DNA of 64,000 nucleotides from Candidatus Binataceae bacterium (GTDB lineage Bacteria > Desulfobacterota > Binatia > Binatales > Binataceae). Shown one piece after another: positions 19,190 to 30,278 of the stretch (positions are counted from its first letter, which is position 1; the number at the start of each line of letters is the position of its first letter). The position numbers and the translations under genes are program-made. Under the pieces are notes generated by a model. That model saw only the letters and a program-made list of their open reading frames with translations, searched no databases and was not told where the DNA came from. Location: NCBI GenBank assembly GCA_035508495.1, contig DATJMX010000025.1:50460-114459 (forward strand). The letters are read 5' to 3'.

Positions 19190-20320
19190 CTACGAGCTCT
19201 CTCCGTGCGCTTGGTGCCAGAGCGCGTTGACTTGCAGCGTCTCGCCGGTGACCACGCGTTCGCCAGCGTTGAGGCCGGAGACCACGCGCGCATAGCCAGT
19301 CTTGCTCCACGACGCGATCCGGACCATGCGATGCTCGAACGTGCCGGGACTGACCTCGACGAAGGCATAGTAGTTGTCGGTGTCGAACACCAGCGCGTCC
19401 TGCGGCACGACCAGTGCCGAGCCAGGGCGTGTGACGATCCGCACCGTCGCCAGCATCTGCGGTTTCAGCTTGCCGTTGGGATTGCGAATCTGGCAGCGGA
19501 GCTGTGCGGTGTGCGTATTGGGATCGATATTGGGGCTGATGCGCGCGATCACGCCTTCGAACTTTTCATCAGGATAGGAAGTCGTGACCGCGCTGAGTTG
19601 CTGGCCGACCTGCACGCGCGAGAGGTCGTCCTCGTAGATATCGCCGGTGACCCAGACATCTTCGATAGTGCCGAGGGTGAACAGCGGATCGCCGGGATTC
19701 ACGGCGCCGCCGCGCAGCGCCTTGTTGTCGACGACCGTGCCGCTGATCGGCGCCCGCATCCATACGACGGGATCCGGCTGCGTGAGCGCGTTGATGTCGC
19801 TGTCTTCCATCCCGAGCAGCTCGAGCTTGCGCCGCGCGGCGAGCAGGAGCGATGCGCCGAAGTCGGCGTTGGCTAAAGCGGGGGTCTTGCCGAGTTGCGA
19901 GGTCTGACGCGCCTGCAGGTATTCAGCCTCGGCGGTCATGAAGTCCGGGCTATAGAGCGCGACGATCTTTTCACCGCGCCGCACGTTGTCCCACAGCGAT
20001 ACCCGATTCTGCTCGATACGGCCCTGCACGCGCGACACGATCGTTGAGACACGCCGATCGTCGTAGGTGATTTGTCCCGAGGTTTCGAGCACGCCCGGCA
20101 ATTCGCGGGCCTCGACCTCGCGAATAACCATCCCCGGCACTTTGTTCTGCCCGATCGAGAGCAATTCCTCGCCGCCGCCCTGCTGATGAACGAGCTGCGG
20201 CATCCATGGCGTGGCCTCGGGCGTCGCGGCGCCGCTCGACGACTGCGACTGGCATCCAGCAATGAAGAGCGCGCCAATGAGTGCGGCGGTCGCCCCGAGC
20301 CTGCTCAATTGAATAGTCAT
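19190..20320 (-). CDS. RND membrane-fusion (CusB/HlyD-type) lipoprotein
   Basis: Periplasmic adaptor linking RND pump and outer-membrane channel. The 376-residue product starts MTIQLSRLGATAALIGALFIAGCQSQ, a lipoprotein signal with lipobox FIAG-C. The mature part has the lipoyl/barrel-sandwich halves (SQITYDDRRVSTIVSRVQGRIEQ; MRAPISGTVVDNKALRGGAVNPGDPLFTLG) flanking a short helical hairpin, then beta-barrel and membrane-proximal domains. The start ATG overlaps the stop of the TolC-like gene (ATGA), so the two are translationally coupled. No His-rich metal-binding head or tail is seen. Confidence 0.92.
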   Translation of the reverse strand: MTIQLSRLGATAALIGALFIAGCQSQSSSGAATPEATPWMPQLVHQQGGGEELLSIGQNKVPGMVIREVEARELPGVLETSGQITYDDRRVSTIVSRVQGRIEQNRVSLWDNVRRGEKIVALYSPDFMTAEAEYLQARQTSQLGKTPALANADFGASLLLAARRKLELLGMEDSDINALTQPDPVVWMRAPISGTVVDNKALRGGAVNPGDPLFTLGTIEDVWVTGDIYEDDLSRVQVGQQLSAVTTSYPDEKFEGVIARISPNIDPNTHTAQLRCQIRNPNGKLKPQMLATVRIVTRPGSALVVPQDALVFDTDNYYAFVEVSPGTFEHRMVRIASWSKTGYARVVSGLNAGERVVTGETLQVNALWHQAHGESS

Positions 20321-21594
20321 TGTGTAAGCGGCGTGCCGATCGCCTGTTCGAGCGCGACTTCGCCGGCGAGAAATTGGTTGGCTGCCTGGAGATAGTTGAT
20401 CCGCGCAGCGTAGCTGCGCTGCAACGTCCCTGAGAGCGTGACGAAATCGATCTTGCCCGACTGGTACGCAACGAGCGCGACCAAAAAATTCTGATGCGCG
20501 AGCGGAGTCAGCGAATCGCGATAGAGCAGGGCCGTTTCATATGCGAGCTGCATGTTGCGATAGAGCGTCGTTATTGAAGCGGCGGTCTGGTTCCGAATCG
20601 ATTCCAGATCGGAACGTGCGGCCGCAAGATCCATTCGTGCCCGAGTGACATCCTCCCGCTGATGGAGCCAGAAGAATATCGGCACGTTGAAGCCAATGAT
20701 CCCGACCCAGTCGTTGGTCTGCGTTGGCGTCGGGGCAAAATTCGGTATCAGGTACTGGTCGTACGTTACGCCGACCGTAAAATCCGGCAGGTACTCCATC
20801 TTCGCGAGCGACAACGCGGTATTGCTATTGAGCTCCGTCAGCGCGGCTTCGAGAATCTCCTGCCGCGCTGCATATGCGCGATCGATCAGGCTGTCGAGTG
20901 GGAGGTTCATCACCTCGAGCTTCAAAGTGCGATCGACAGCGAGCGGTTCGGCCGGCCGCCGATATAACAGCTGGTTGAGAGTGGTCGTGTCGTTTTCGAT
21001 CGCGACTTCATACTGACGTTGCTGCTGACGCGCGGCGGCGAGATCGAACTCGGCGCTAATAACGTCGGTCTGCGAAACCTGCGACGCCGAGTATGCGATC
21101 TGGGTCACCTTGAGCACCTGGTCGAGGCTCCGCAGGTTATCGGCATTGACCGTGGCTGCCGAGCTATCGAGCACCAGTTGATAATAGCCGGTAAGAACGG
21201 CAGCGCGGATATCGCGAATCGTCGCATCGAGGGTCAGGCGCGCGATATCCGCGTTGCGCACCGCCTGGTCGCGCTGCAGGAAGGCCTTGCCTGGAAACTG
21301 GAACGCCTCGGTCACGTTGAACTGACGCAGCGCCGCGCGTCCAACCGGGTTCTTCACACTGTCGCTGTTGGTGTAGTTAAAAATCGGATCGTTGGGCGCG
21401 ACAGTCTGTTTGATCGAATGCTCGGCGGACTGCAGCCGATAGCGCGCCGACTTGACTTGCGGATTTGCCTGGATCGCCATCGCCACGAGTTGATCGATTG
21501 TCAGGAGCGTTTCGGCGTGGCCGTCGGCCAGATGCATCGCGATCATGACCAACGCTGCGAGTGCGGCGGCGATGCTCGTCAAGGAGCGTCTCAT
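20317..21594 (-). CDS. TolC/CusC-family outer membrane efflux channel
   Basis: 425-residue outer-membrane factor. N-terminal signal peptide MRRSLTSIAAALAALVMIAM, then two related helical halves typical of OEP proteins: LVAMAIQANPQVKSARYRLQSAEHSIKQT and a matching second repeat near EILEAALTELNSNTALSLAK. It is the first gene of the efflux operon (channel, adaptor, pump 1, pump 2), all on the minus strand with short gaps or overlaps. AAGGAG lies about 15 nt upstream, further than usual. The protein lacks the N-terminal lipobox of CusC. Confidence 0.92.
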   Translation of the reverse strand: MRRSLTSIAAALAALVMIAMHLADGHAETLLTIDQLVAMAIQANPQVKSARYRLQSAEHSIKQTVAPNDPIFNYTNSDSVKNPVGRAALRQFNVTEAFQFPGKAFLQRDQAVRNADIARLTLDATIRDIRAAVLTGYYQLVLDSSAATVNADNLRSLDQVLKVTQIAYSASQVSQTDVISAEFDLAAARQQQRQYEVAIENDTTTLNQLLYRRPAEPLAVDRTLKLEVMNLPLDSLIDRAYAARQEILEAALTELNSNTALSLAKMEYLPDFTVGVTYDQYLIPNFAPTPTQTNDWVGIIGFNVPIFFWLHQREDVTRARMDLAAARSDLESIRNQTAASITTLYRNMQLAYETALLYRDSLTPLAHQNFLVALVAYQSGKIDFVTLSGTLQRSYAARINYLQAANQFLAGEVALEQAIGTPLTQ

Positions 21595-21682
21595 GAGGTC
21601 AGGCTTAACTCCTTATTCCGCAAAGCGCGCGACGATCCAAACTGCCTACCGCACATCGCGCAAACCAGCAATCAACCGATCA

Positions 21683-21696
21683 TTAAATCGATTTAA
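21683..21696. promoter_or_regulatory. Perfect 14-bp palindrome upstream of the efflux operon
   Basis: TTAAATCGATTTAA is a perfect palindrome about 90 nt upstream of the TolC-like start, in the only AT-rich stretch of an otherwise GC-rich spacer. Position and symmetry suit an operator for the efflux operon. No dedicated regulator (MerR, ArsR, CopR) lies next to it, so this is inference. Confidence 0.35.
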
Positions 21697-21723
21697 GAGC
21701 CCGACCGAAAGACGCTGAAGAGC

Positions 21724-21762
21724 GAAAAAAGTCGCCGCCGGAATTGAAATTCCCGGCGGCGA
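21724..21762 (-). terminator. Intrinsic terminator after the cupredoxin-cytochrome c pair
   Basis: On the minus strand CGCCGCCGGGAATT pairs with AATTCCGGCGGCG (one bulged C), loop of 2 nt, followed by ACTTTTTTCGC. It lies about 60 nt after the cytochrome c stop and separates that transcript from the efflux operon. Confidence 0.85.
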
Positions 21763-21820
21763 TGCAATCTGCAAGTTGGACCGCACGCCGGTTCCAGCCG
21801 CGCGAGAGAAGAATTTCCTG

Positions 21821-22381
21821 CTATTGGCCCGAGGCTGCTGTCTTGCCGGCTGCCTGCTGCAGCGAGCGCACGTACAACACGACCTGCCATCGCTGATCGG
21901 GCGGCAGCGAATCGGCGTAGGAGGGCATCGTGAGGATCCCGTCGGTGATCACGCCATAGATATAACCGTCAGGCAGGCTCTTGCTCGCGCCGGCGACGAG
22001 GTCCTTGGAAGGCTTGATCAGGATCTTCGTGACGGGACCATTGCCCTCGCCAGTCGAACCGTGACAGGGCGCGCAATTCGTTTCGAAGAGGGTCTTGCCA
22101 GTGGTGAGATTCTCCGCAGTCGGCTGCAGAGGATTGTGCATTTTGATCGTGGCCTGCTCGAGGCTTAGCGGCGGCTCGCCATGAACCGGCAGCGTATCCG
22201 CCGGCGTCACGCGCGGCGCCTCGGCGAGCGGCTGCACCTCCGGCCCACGATACATATCGATATCCCACGGAAAGCAGAACGCCGCGCTCGCGCTCATCGC
22301 GAGCGACGCAGCCAACACTAACCCGACCCCCGCCGACTTCGCGATACGGGCCGGCGGCCATCCGATGATGCTCAATCTCAC
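21821..22381 (-). CDS. Exported mono-heme cytochrome c
   Basis: 186-residue protein with an N-terminal signal/anchor (SAGVGLVLAASLAMSASAAF) and one heme site CAPCH near residue 105, with a downstream MPSY Met as likely axial ligand. The stretch before the heme (FPWDIDMYRGPEVQPL, then PADTLPVHGEPPLS) resembles the cytochrome c subunit ActE of alternative complex III, but no other Act genes are nearby. The start is GTG, 6 nt after the cupredoxin stop, so the two are co-transcribed. It probably accepts or passes electrons in the periplasm with the blue copper partner. Confidence 0.88.
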   Translation of the reverse strand: MRLSIIGWPPARIAKSAGVGLVLAASLAMSASAAFCFPWDIDMYRGPEVQPLAEAPRVTPADTLPVHGEPPLSLEQATIKMHNPLQPTAENLTTGKTLFETNCAPCHGSTGEGNGPVTKILIKPSKDLVAGASKSLPDGYIYGVITDGILTMPSYADSLPPDQRWQVVLYVRSLQQAAGKTAASGQ

Positions 22382-22387
22382 AGGGTG

Positions 22388-22855
22388 CTACTTCTTTACG
22401 ATGATAGTCCCGACCATACCAGCCCCCTCGTGGGGAAGGCAAAAGTAGCGGTAGGTGCCGGGTACCGTAAAGGTGTAATCGTACTTGCTGCCCGGGGCAA
22501 GAAACCCGGAGTCAAAAGCCTTGGCGCCCGAAGGCAAGGAAACGTCCTTGGGATTCTGAGCGTTAGCCGCTTCGGTCGAAACCGAGTGGATAGTGTCGCC
22601 GTTATTGACCCATTCGACGGTTTCGCCAGCTTTGATTGTCACTTTATCGGGCGCATAGTACGGCGCCTTGTCGGACATTTTCACGACGACCGGCGTGCCC
22701 GCGGCATGTGCTGGATTGGGCAGGAGCGCCAGCGATGCGGCCACGGCGGCGGCGCCGACGACGATCGCGATCCGAAGCAGGGTGCGCTTGGCGATGCGCG
22801 GTGCGGCTTTCTCCTCAGCGCGCTCGATACGAAATCCAATAGTTGAACTAGCCAT
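22388..22855 (-). CDS. Cupredoxin (plastocyanin/azurin-like blue copper protein)
   Basis: Periplasmic type I copper protein of 155 residues. A signal peptide follows a ~25-residue charged head (KRTLLRIAIVVGAAAVAASL ... AHAAG). The copper ligands are visible: His in DTIHSVST, then Cys, His and Met in YFCLPHEGAGM. The start ATG at 22855 has GGGAG upstream at short spacing; a TTG at 22873 would add 6 residues. First gene of a two-gene unit with the cytochrome c. Confidence 0.9.
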   Translation of the reverse strand: MASSTIGFRIERAEEKAAPRIAKRTLLRIAIVVGAAAVAASLALLPNPAHAAGTPVVVKMSDKAPYYAPDKVTIKAGETVEWVNNGDTIHSVSTEAANAQNPKDVSLPSGAKAFDSGFLAPGSKYDYTFTVPGTYRYFCLPHEGAGMVGTIIVKK

Positions 22856-22923
22856 AAACTCCCGCGAGACCAAGTTACGGGGCCCCGCATCCGAATTAGT
22901 CTGCCGAGTCAGTCATGAGGCGA

Positions 22924-22935
22924 ACTTATATAAGT
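22924..22935. promoter_or_regulatory. AT-rich palindrome in the cupredoxin promoter region
   Basis: ACTTATATAAGT, a perfect 12-bp palindrome about 70 nt upstream of the cupredoxin start. It contains a TATATA/TATAAG box readable as a -10 on the minus strand. The surrounding ~100 bp (22915-23010) is clearly more AT-rich than its neighbours and is the likely promoter region; no convincing -35 at 17 nt was found. Confidence 0.35.
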
Positions 22936-23040
22936 AAAGCTCATTTCTTAACCCGACCATCATCACTCTTACTAAAGTTTAATCATCTAATATTTCGATG
23001 CAAGAGGGGGCGGAATGTTACGCGGATTGGGCAATCGAAA

Positions 23041-23067
23041 GGCGCCGGAGTTGTGCTCCGGCGCCTT
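23041..23067 (-). terminator. Hairpin terminator after clpB
   Basis: Perfect 10-bp stem GGCGCCGGAG / CTCCGGCGCC with a 5-nt loop, followed on the minus strand by TTTCG. It lies about 30 nt past the clpB stop. The T-run is short, so the terminator is moderate. Confidence 0.7.
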
Positions 23068-23097
23068 GCTGGGATGCGGATTTTTGGCGGACGAGAC

Positions 23098-25710
<2,613 letters not shown>

Positions 25711-25807
25711 GAAGTCCTTCTTACTCAGATTTCCTTTTAAAGGTAACCACTAAGCCCCCATCCGCAACCAAAACACCGTTCCTGTCGCGCGGGCCGAAGA
25801 CAAATCC

Positions 25808-25873
25808 GATCCACCACAAAGACCCGAAGGCACCAAGAAAAGATCCCTTCCTGTCTTCGTGCCTTCGTGGTGA
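25808..25873. repeat. Dispersed palindromic repeat, copy 1
   Basis: Imperfect palindrome starting GATCCACCACAAAGAC and ending CGTGCCTTCGTGGTGA. The left arm is built from 8-nt units of the form CACNAAGR (CACAAAGA, CCCGAAGG, CACCAAGA) and the right arm from their complements (TGTCTTCG, TGCCTTCG). Two further copies lie at 30189 and 52479. This one is in the divergent spacer between clpB and coxS, where no gene is present from 25711 to 25947. Confidence 0.85.
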
Positions 25874-25947
25874 GTTTCTCTTCTCTTTCAGTGGCGCATC
25901 GCGGCGAACTATTGCTAATAAAACGTCGGGTAAATGGAGACCTTCCT

Positions 25948-26424
25948 ATGCGAGTGAACCTCACGATCAATGGCGAGCAGCGCTCCGACGATATCGATCC
26001 GCGCACCCTGCTCGTCCACTACATCCGCGATGTCGCCAATCTGACCGGCACGCACGTTGGCTGCGAGACCTCGATTTGCGGCGCCTGCACCGTGCTGATC
26101 GATGGCCGCGCCTCGAAGTCATGCGCGATCCTCGCCGTGCAGGCCGAAGGCGCGAAGATTACGACGATCGAAGGCATGGCTGACGGCGACAAGCTCCATC
26201 CGCTGCAGGAAGGTTTCTGGGAAGAGCACGGACTCCAATGCGGATACTGCACGCCCGGCATGATTATGACGGCCGCCGATCTGCTCTCGCGCAATCAGAA
26301 TCCGACGGACGCCGAAGTTCGCGAAGCGCTCGAAGGTAATCTCTGCCGATGCACCGGCTATCAGCACATCATCAATGCCATCCAGTCGGCGGCGGCGAAA
26401 ATGCGCGAGAAGAAGGCCGCCTGA
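25948..26424 (+). CDS. Molybdenum hydroxylase 2Fe-2S subunit (CoxS-like)
   Basis: Iron-sulfur subunit of a xanthine dehydrogenase/CO dehydrogenase-family enzyme. The plant-type 2Fe-2S cluster is at [21 protein letters not shown] in shortened form (four Cys) and the second cluster uses CGYCTPGM and NLCRCTGYQ. It passes electrons from the Mo site to FAD. The ATG at 25948 ([11 protein letters not shown]) has TGGAGA 7 nt upstream and gives 158 residues; the frame is open further left but without homology. First gene of a Cox S-L-M-G operon. Confidence 0.94.
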   Translation: MRVNLTINGEQRSDDIDPRTLLVHYIRDVANLTGTHVGCETSICGACTVLIDGRASKSCAILAVQAEGAKITTIEGMADGDKLHPLQEGFWEEHGLQCGYCTPGMIMTAADLLSRNQNPTDAEVREALEGNLCRCTGYQHIINAIQSAAAKMREKKAA

Positions 26425-26445
26425 CGGGCGCGAAGGAAGACGACG

Positions 26446-28791
26446 ATGGCTGTCATACCGAAGTTTATAGGCCAGCGAATCAAGCGCCGCGAAGATCCGC
26501 GCCTTATCACCGGCACCGGGCTCTACGTCGATGACGTGCGGCTGCCGGGGATGCTCACGGCGGTGATCCTGCGCAGTCCCTATGCGCACGCGAAAATCAA
26601 TTCGATAAACCTCGACGCGGCGCGCAAGGTGCCCGGCGTCGTCGCGGTTTTCTCCGGCGACGATTTTAAGGACAAGATCGGAACGGTGCCGTGCGTCGCG
26701 CCGGCCGAGAACGTGCCCTACCATCCCGTGCTCGCGCAGGGAAAAGTCCGCTTCGTCGGCGAAGGCGTCGCGGTTGCCGTTGCGCCGAACGCATACATCG
26801 CGCAGGACGCGCTTGATCAGATCGAAGTCGATTACGATCCGCTCGACGCGGTCGTCGATCCCGAGAAGGCGCTGGTGGACGGCGCGCCGATCCTGCACGA
26901 GGAGTTCAAGAGTAACTCAGTAACGTTCGCCGCCGTGCCCAATCCCGCGGTCGACGAGGCGATGAAAAAAGCGGACAAGATCATCCGCTTTCGCATTCAC
27001 AACCAGCGCCTCGCGCCCGTGCCAATGGAGCCGCGCGGCGTCGTCGCGCGATGGGACCACGGCTACAAGAACCTGACGATCTGGTCCTCGACGCAGATTC
27101 CGCACCTGATGCGCTCGCAGGTTGCCGAGATGCTGAAGCTCGGCGAGAACAAGATTCGCGTCATAGCGCCTGAAGTCGGTGGCGGCTTCGGCGCCAAGCT
27201 CAACGTCTACGCCGAAGAAGCGCTGACCGCGTATCTGTCGATGACGCTGCGGCGGCCGGTGAAATGGATCGAGCGGCGCCGCGAGAATCTCTCGGGCACG
27301 ACCCACGGCCGCGATCAGATCGCGTACATCGAAGCCGCCGCCAACAAGGACGGCGAAGTGCTCGCGCTCAAGGGCAAGTTCATCTGCGACATGGGCGCGT
27401 ACCTGCAACTGCTGACGCCCGCGATCCCGGGATTCTCCGGGCTGATGATGACCGGGTGTTACAAGATTCCCGCGCTCGCCTTCGATCAGCAGATGGTCTT
27501 TACCAACAAGATGGCGACCGACGCGTATCGCGGCGCGGGGCGGCCCGAAGCCGCGTTTATAGCAGAGCGCACGATGGAAGAAGTTGCGATTGAGTTCGGC
27601 CTCGATCCCGCCGAAGTGCGGCGCAAGAACTTCATCCCCAAGGCTGCCTTTCCCGCACCGACCGCGGGCGGCCTCGTTTACGATTCCGGCGACTACGAGC
27701 TGACGCTCAAGAAGGCGCTCGACGCGATCGATTATAAGAAAACGCGCGAGGAGCAGGCGGCCGCGCTCAAGCAGGGTCGCTATATCGGAATCGGCCTCGC
27801 CTCGTACGTCGAGATCTGCGGCATCGGCCCTTCGGCTCTGCTGCCGCCGAAGCTCAAGGGCGGAGGATGGGAAAGCTGCACGGTCAGAATTGAGCCCGAT
27901 GCCAAAGTGACCGTGCTCACCGGCGTGTCACCGCACGGCCAGGGTCAGGAGACTACTTTCGCGCAACTGGTAGCCGACGAGTTCGGCGTCGATATCGACG
28001 ACGTCAACGTCGTTCACGGCGACACCAGCGTCGTGCCTTATGGAATCGGCACCTTCGGCAGCCGCGGCACGACGGTCGGCGGACCGGCGCTGATGATGTC
28101 GGTCACCAAGCTTCAGGACAAGATGAAAAAGATCGCTTCCACGATGATGGAAGTGCCGCCCGACCAGCTCGTGTTCCAGAATCGCACCGTGGCGATGGCG
28201 TCGGACGCGTCGAAATCGATTCCGCTGCAGGGCGTGATCGACGCGGCCTACGGCTACAAGACGCCGATCGCGGGCGTCGAGCCTGGCCTCGACGCGACCA
28301 GTTTCTACGAGCCGTCAGCCTGCACGTTCCCGTTCGGCACGCATGCCGCCGTCGTGGAAGTCGATGCCGACACGGGCGCGGTCAAGTTCCTGCGCTACGT
28401 GGCGGTCGATGACTGCGGCAAGATTCTCTCGCCGCTGCTGGTCGAGGGGCAGATCCACGGCGGTATCGCGCAGGGAATTGCGCAGGCGCTCTATGAGGAA
28501 GTTCGCTACGACGAGAGCGGTCAGCTGCTCAGCGCGACGCTGATGGACTACGCGGTGCCGAAGGCTCATATGCTGCCGCACTACGAATTGATCTCGACTG
28601 TCACGCCGTCACCGGTGAATTCACTCGGAGTCAAGGGCGTGGGCGAAGCCGGCACGATCGGCTCGACGCCGTGCACGTTCAATGCCGTGCTCGATGCGCT
28701 GAAGCCGCTCGGCATCCGCCATATCGACATGCCGCTGAAACCCGAAACGCTGTGGCGCGCGATTCGCGACGCGAAGGCAAAGAAGGCTTAG
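26446..28791 (+). CDS. Molybdenum hydroxylase large subunit, form II CoxL-like
   Basis: 781-residue molybdopterin-cytosine-dinucleotide subunit. The active-site loop reads AYRGAGR at residues 360-366, the form II signature; true aerobic CO dehydrogenase (form I) has AYRCSFR. Other family landmarks are PEVGGGFGAKLNVYAEE, SPHGQGQETTFAQLVADEFG and GVGEAGTIGS (with the catalytic Glu). The S-L-M order is also that of form II clusters. The substrate is more probably an aldehyde, a purine-like heterocycle or an unknown small molecule than CO. It lies 21 nt after CoxS and 1 nt before CoxM. Confidence 0.94.
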   Translation: MAVIPKFIGQRIKRREDPRLITGTGLYVDDVRLPGMLTAVILRSPYAHAKINSINLDAARKVPGVVAVFSGDDFKDKIGTVPCVAPAENVPYHPVLAQGKVRFVGEGVAVAVAPNAYIAQDALDQIEVDYDPLDAVVDPEKALVDGAPILHEEFKSNSVTFAAVPNPAVDEAMKKADKIIRFRIHNQRLAPVPMEPRGVVARWDHGYKNLTIWSSTQIPHLMRSQVAEMLKLGENKIRVIAPEVGGGFGAKLNVYAEEALTAYLSMTLRRPVKWIERRRENLSGTTHGRDQIAYIEAAANKDGEVLALKGKFICDMGAYLQLLTPAIPGFSGLMMTGCYKIPALAFDQQMVFTNKMATDAYRGAGRPEAAFIAERTMEEVAIEFGLDPAEVRRKNFIPKAAFPAPTAGGLVYDSGDYELTLKKALDAIDYKKTREEQAAALKQGRYIGIGLASYVEICGIGPSALLPPKLKGGGWESCTVRIEPDAKVTVLTGVSPHGQGQETTFAQLVADEFGVDIDDVNVVHGDTSVVPYGIGTFGSRGTTVGGPALMMSVTKLQDKMKKIASTMMEVPPDQLVFQNRTVAMASDASKSIPLQGVIDAAYGYKTPIAGVEPGLDATSFYEPSACTFPFGTHAAVVEVDADTGAVKFLRYVAVDDCGKILSPLLVEGQIHGGIAQGIAQALYEEVRYDESGQLLSATLMDYAVPKAHMLPHYELISTVTPSPVNSLGVKGVGEAGTIGSTPCTFNAVLDALKPLGIRHIDMPLKPETLWRAIRDAKAKKA

Positions 28792-28792
28792 G

Positions 28793-29653
28793 ATGTTCCC
28801 CTCGACGTTCGAATATCATCGCGCCTCGTCGGTTAAGGAGGCGCTCTCGTTCCTTTCGCAGTTCGGCGATGACGCCAAGATTCTCTCGGGCGGCCATAGC
28901 CTGATCCCGATGATGAAGCTGCGGCTCGCGCAGCCGGCGCATCTGATCGACATCGGCCCGGTGCGCGAACTCGCGCAGATTCGCGAGGAAGGCGGCCGCG
29001 TCGTGATCGGCGGCCTCGCGACGCATCATGCGGTTGAGGCGTCGGCGGTCGTGCGCGGCAAGCTTGCGATGCTCGCCGAATGTGCCGCGCAGATCGGCGA
29101 CATCCAGGTGCGCAATCGCGGCACGATCGGCGGCAGCCTCGCGCACGCCGACCCGGCCGCCGACTACCCTGCCGCAGTGCTCGCGCTCGAAGGCGAAATC
29201 ACGATCGAAGGCAGCGGTGGAGCGCGGAAAGTGAACGCGGCGGATTTCTTTCTCGATCTGATGACGACAGCGGTGAAGCCCGGCGAGATCCTGACCCAGG
29301 TGAGTTTTGCGCCATTGGCTCAAGGGGCGGGCACCGTTTACCTGAAGCATCGGCATCCTGCGTCCGGTTTCGCGACCGTCGGAGTAGCCGCGATCGTCAC
29401 GATGAAGGGCGCGAACTTCGATAAGGTGCGCGTCGGTATTACCGGACTCGGCTCCAAGGCGTTCCGCGCAACCGGCGTCGAATCCGTGCTCACGGGCAAA
29501 GGCGCAGCCGCGATTGTGGAAGCGGCCTCGCACGCTGCCGATGGAATCGACGCGACCTCTGACAGCTACGCCTCCGCCGATTTCCGCGCCGAACTCGTCC
29601 GCGTCTACACGCGCCGCGCCCTCGAGCAGGCGGCCTCACGCGCGAAAGCGTAA
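28793..29653 (+). CDS. Molybdenum hydroxylase FAD subunit (CoxM-like)
   Basis: 286-residue flavoprotein subunit. FAD-binding motifs AKILSGGHSLIPMMKLRLAQP and IGDIQVRNRGTIGGSLAHADP match the PCMH-type FAD domain of CoxM/CutM. The C-terminal CO-dehydrogenase flavoprotein domain follows (GITGLGSKAFRATGVE). The ATG is one base after the CoxL stop. It takes electrons from the Fe-S subunit and delivers them to the acceptor. Confidence 0.94.
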   Translation: MFPSTFEYHRASSVKEALSFLSQFGDDAKILSGGHSLIPMMKLRLAQPAHLIDIGPVRELAQIREEGGRVVIGGLATHHAVEASAVVRGKLAMLAECAAQIGDIQVRNRGTIGGSLAHADPAADYPAAVLALEGEITIEGSGGARKVNAADFFLDLMTTAVKPGEILTQVSFAPLAQGAGTVYLKHRHPASGFATVGVAAIVTMKGANFDKVRVGITGLGSKAFRATGVESVLTGKGAAAIVEAASHAADGIDATSDSYASADFRAELVRVYTRRALEQAASRAKA

Positions 29654-29656
29654 CGA

Positions 29657-30190
29657 ATGAAGATTTCCGGTGAGCAACCTTTGTCTGCCCCGCGCGATGC
29701 TGTGTGGGCGCTCTTTAACGATCCCAACCGGCTGTCGCGGCTGATTCCCGGATGCGAAAAGCTCGACATCCTCGCTCCCGACGAATACTCGGGCACCGTC
29801 AACGTCGGTATCGCGTCGGTGAAGGGGGTCTATACCGGGAAGATCAAGATCGAAGACAAGCAGCCACCGCAGCACTACAAGATGTTGATCGATGCCAAGG
29901 GCAAGCAGGGCTTCATTCGCGGCTCGGGCACGCTCGATCTCGAAGCGAACGGTGGCGCCGCGACGATGGTGAAGTACGCGGGCGACGTACAGGTCGGTGG
30001 CCCGCTGATGCAGGTCGGGCAGCGCATGATCGAGAGCGCGTCGAAGATGATGCTCGGCCAGTTCTTCGCCGCGGCCGAAGCTGAGCTGAAAGCGTCGGCG
30101 GTGGGCGAGGTCGCCCGCCAGGGCATCATCATAAACTTCTGGCGGTACCTGGTGAGACTGTTCAAGTCGATGGTCGGCGGCAGCAAATGA
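29657..30190 (+). CDS. CoxG-like SRPBCC protein
   Basis: 177-residue protein of the CoxG family (SRPBCC fold): MKISGEQPLSAPRDAVWALFNDPNRLSRLIPGCEKL in pieces, then the hydrophobic-cavity strands and a C-terminal amphipathic/basic helix INFWRYLVRLFKSMVGG that could bind membrane. In CO-oxidising bacteria CoxG is linked to membrane attachment and quinone transfer of the Cox enzyme; a similar electron-outlet role is inferred here. It starts 3 nt after CoxM. The stop codon lies at the left edge of repeat copy 2. Confidence 0.9.
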   Translation: MKISGEQPLSAPRDAVWALFNDPNRLSRLIPGCEKLDILAPDEYSGTVNVGIASVKGVYTGKIKIEDKQPPQHYKMLIDAKGKQGFIRGSGTLDLEANGGAATMVKYAGDVQVGGPLMQVGQRMIESASKMMLGQFFAAAEAELKASAVGEVARQGIIINFWRYLVRLFKSMVGGSK

Positions 30191-30268
30191 TCACCACAAA
30201 GGCACAAAGGACACCAGGTACACCAAGCAGAAGTTCTTCTTAGTGCCCTTCGTGCCTTGGTGGTGATC
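30189..30268. repeat. Dispersed palindromic repeat, copy 2
   Basis: About 80 bp, bounded by GATCACCACAAAGGC and GCCTTGGTGGTGATC, with degenerate CACNAAGG units in the left arm. The outer arms pair almost perfectly. It fills the gap between the convergent coxG and crp genes, and TTTTTTCTTCTT follows on the plus strand, so it could serve as a terminator for coxSLMG. It overlaps the coxG stop codon by two bases. Confidence 0.85.
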
Positions 30269-30278
30269 TTTTTTCTTC

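Noticed and set aside
26446..28791. Assignment of the large subunit as a true CO dehydrogenase (CoxL form I)
   Set aside because: The active-site loop is AYRGAGR and the gene order is S-L-M, both form II characters.
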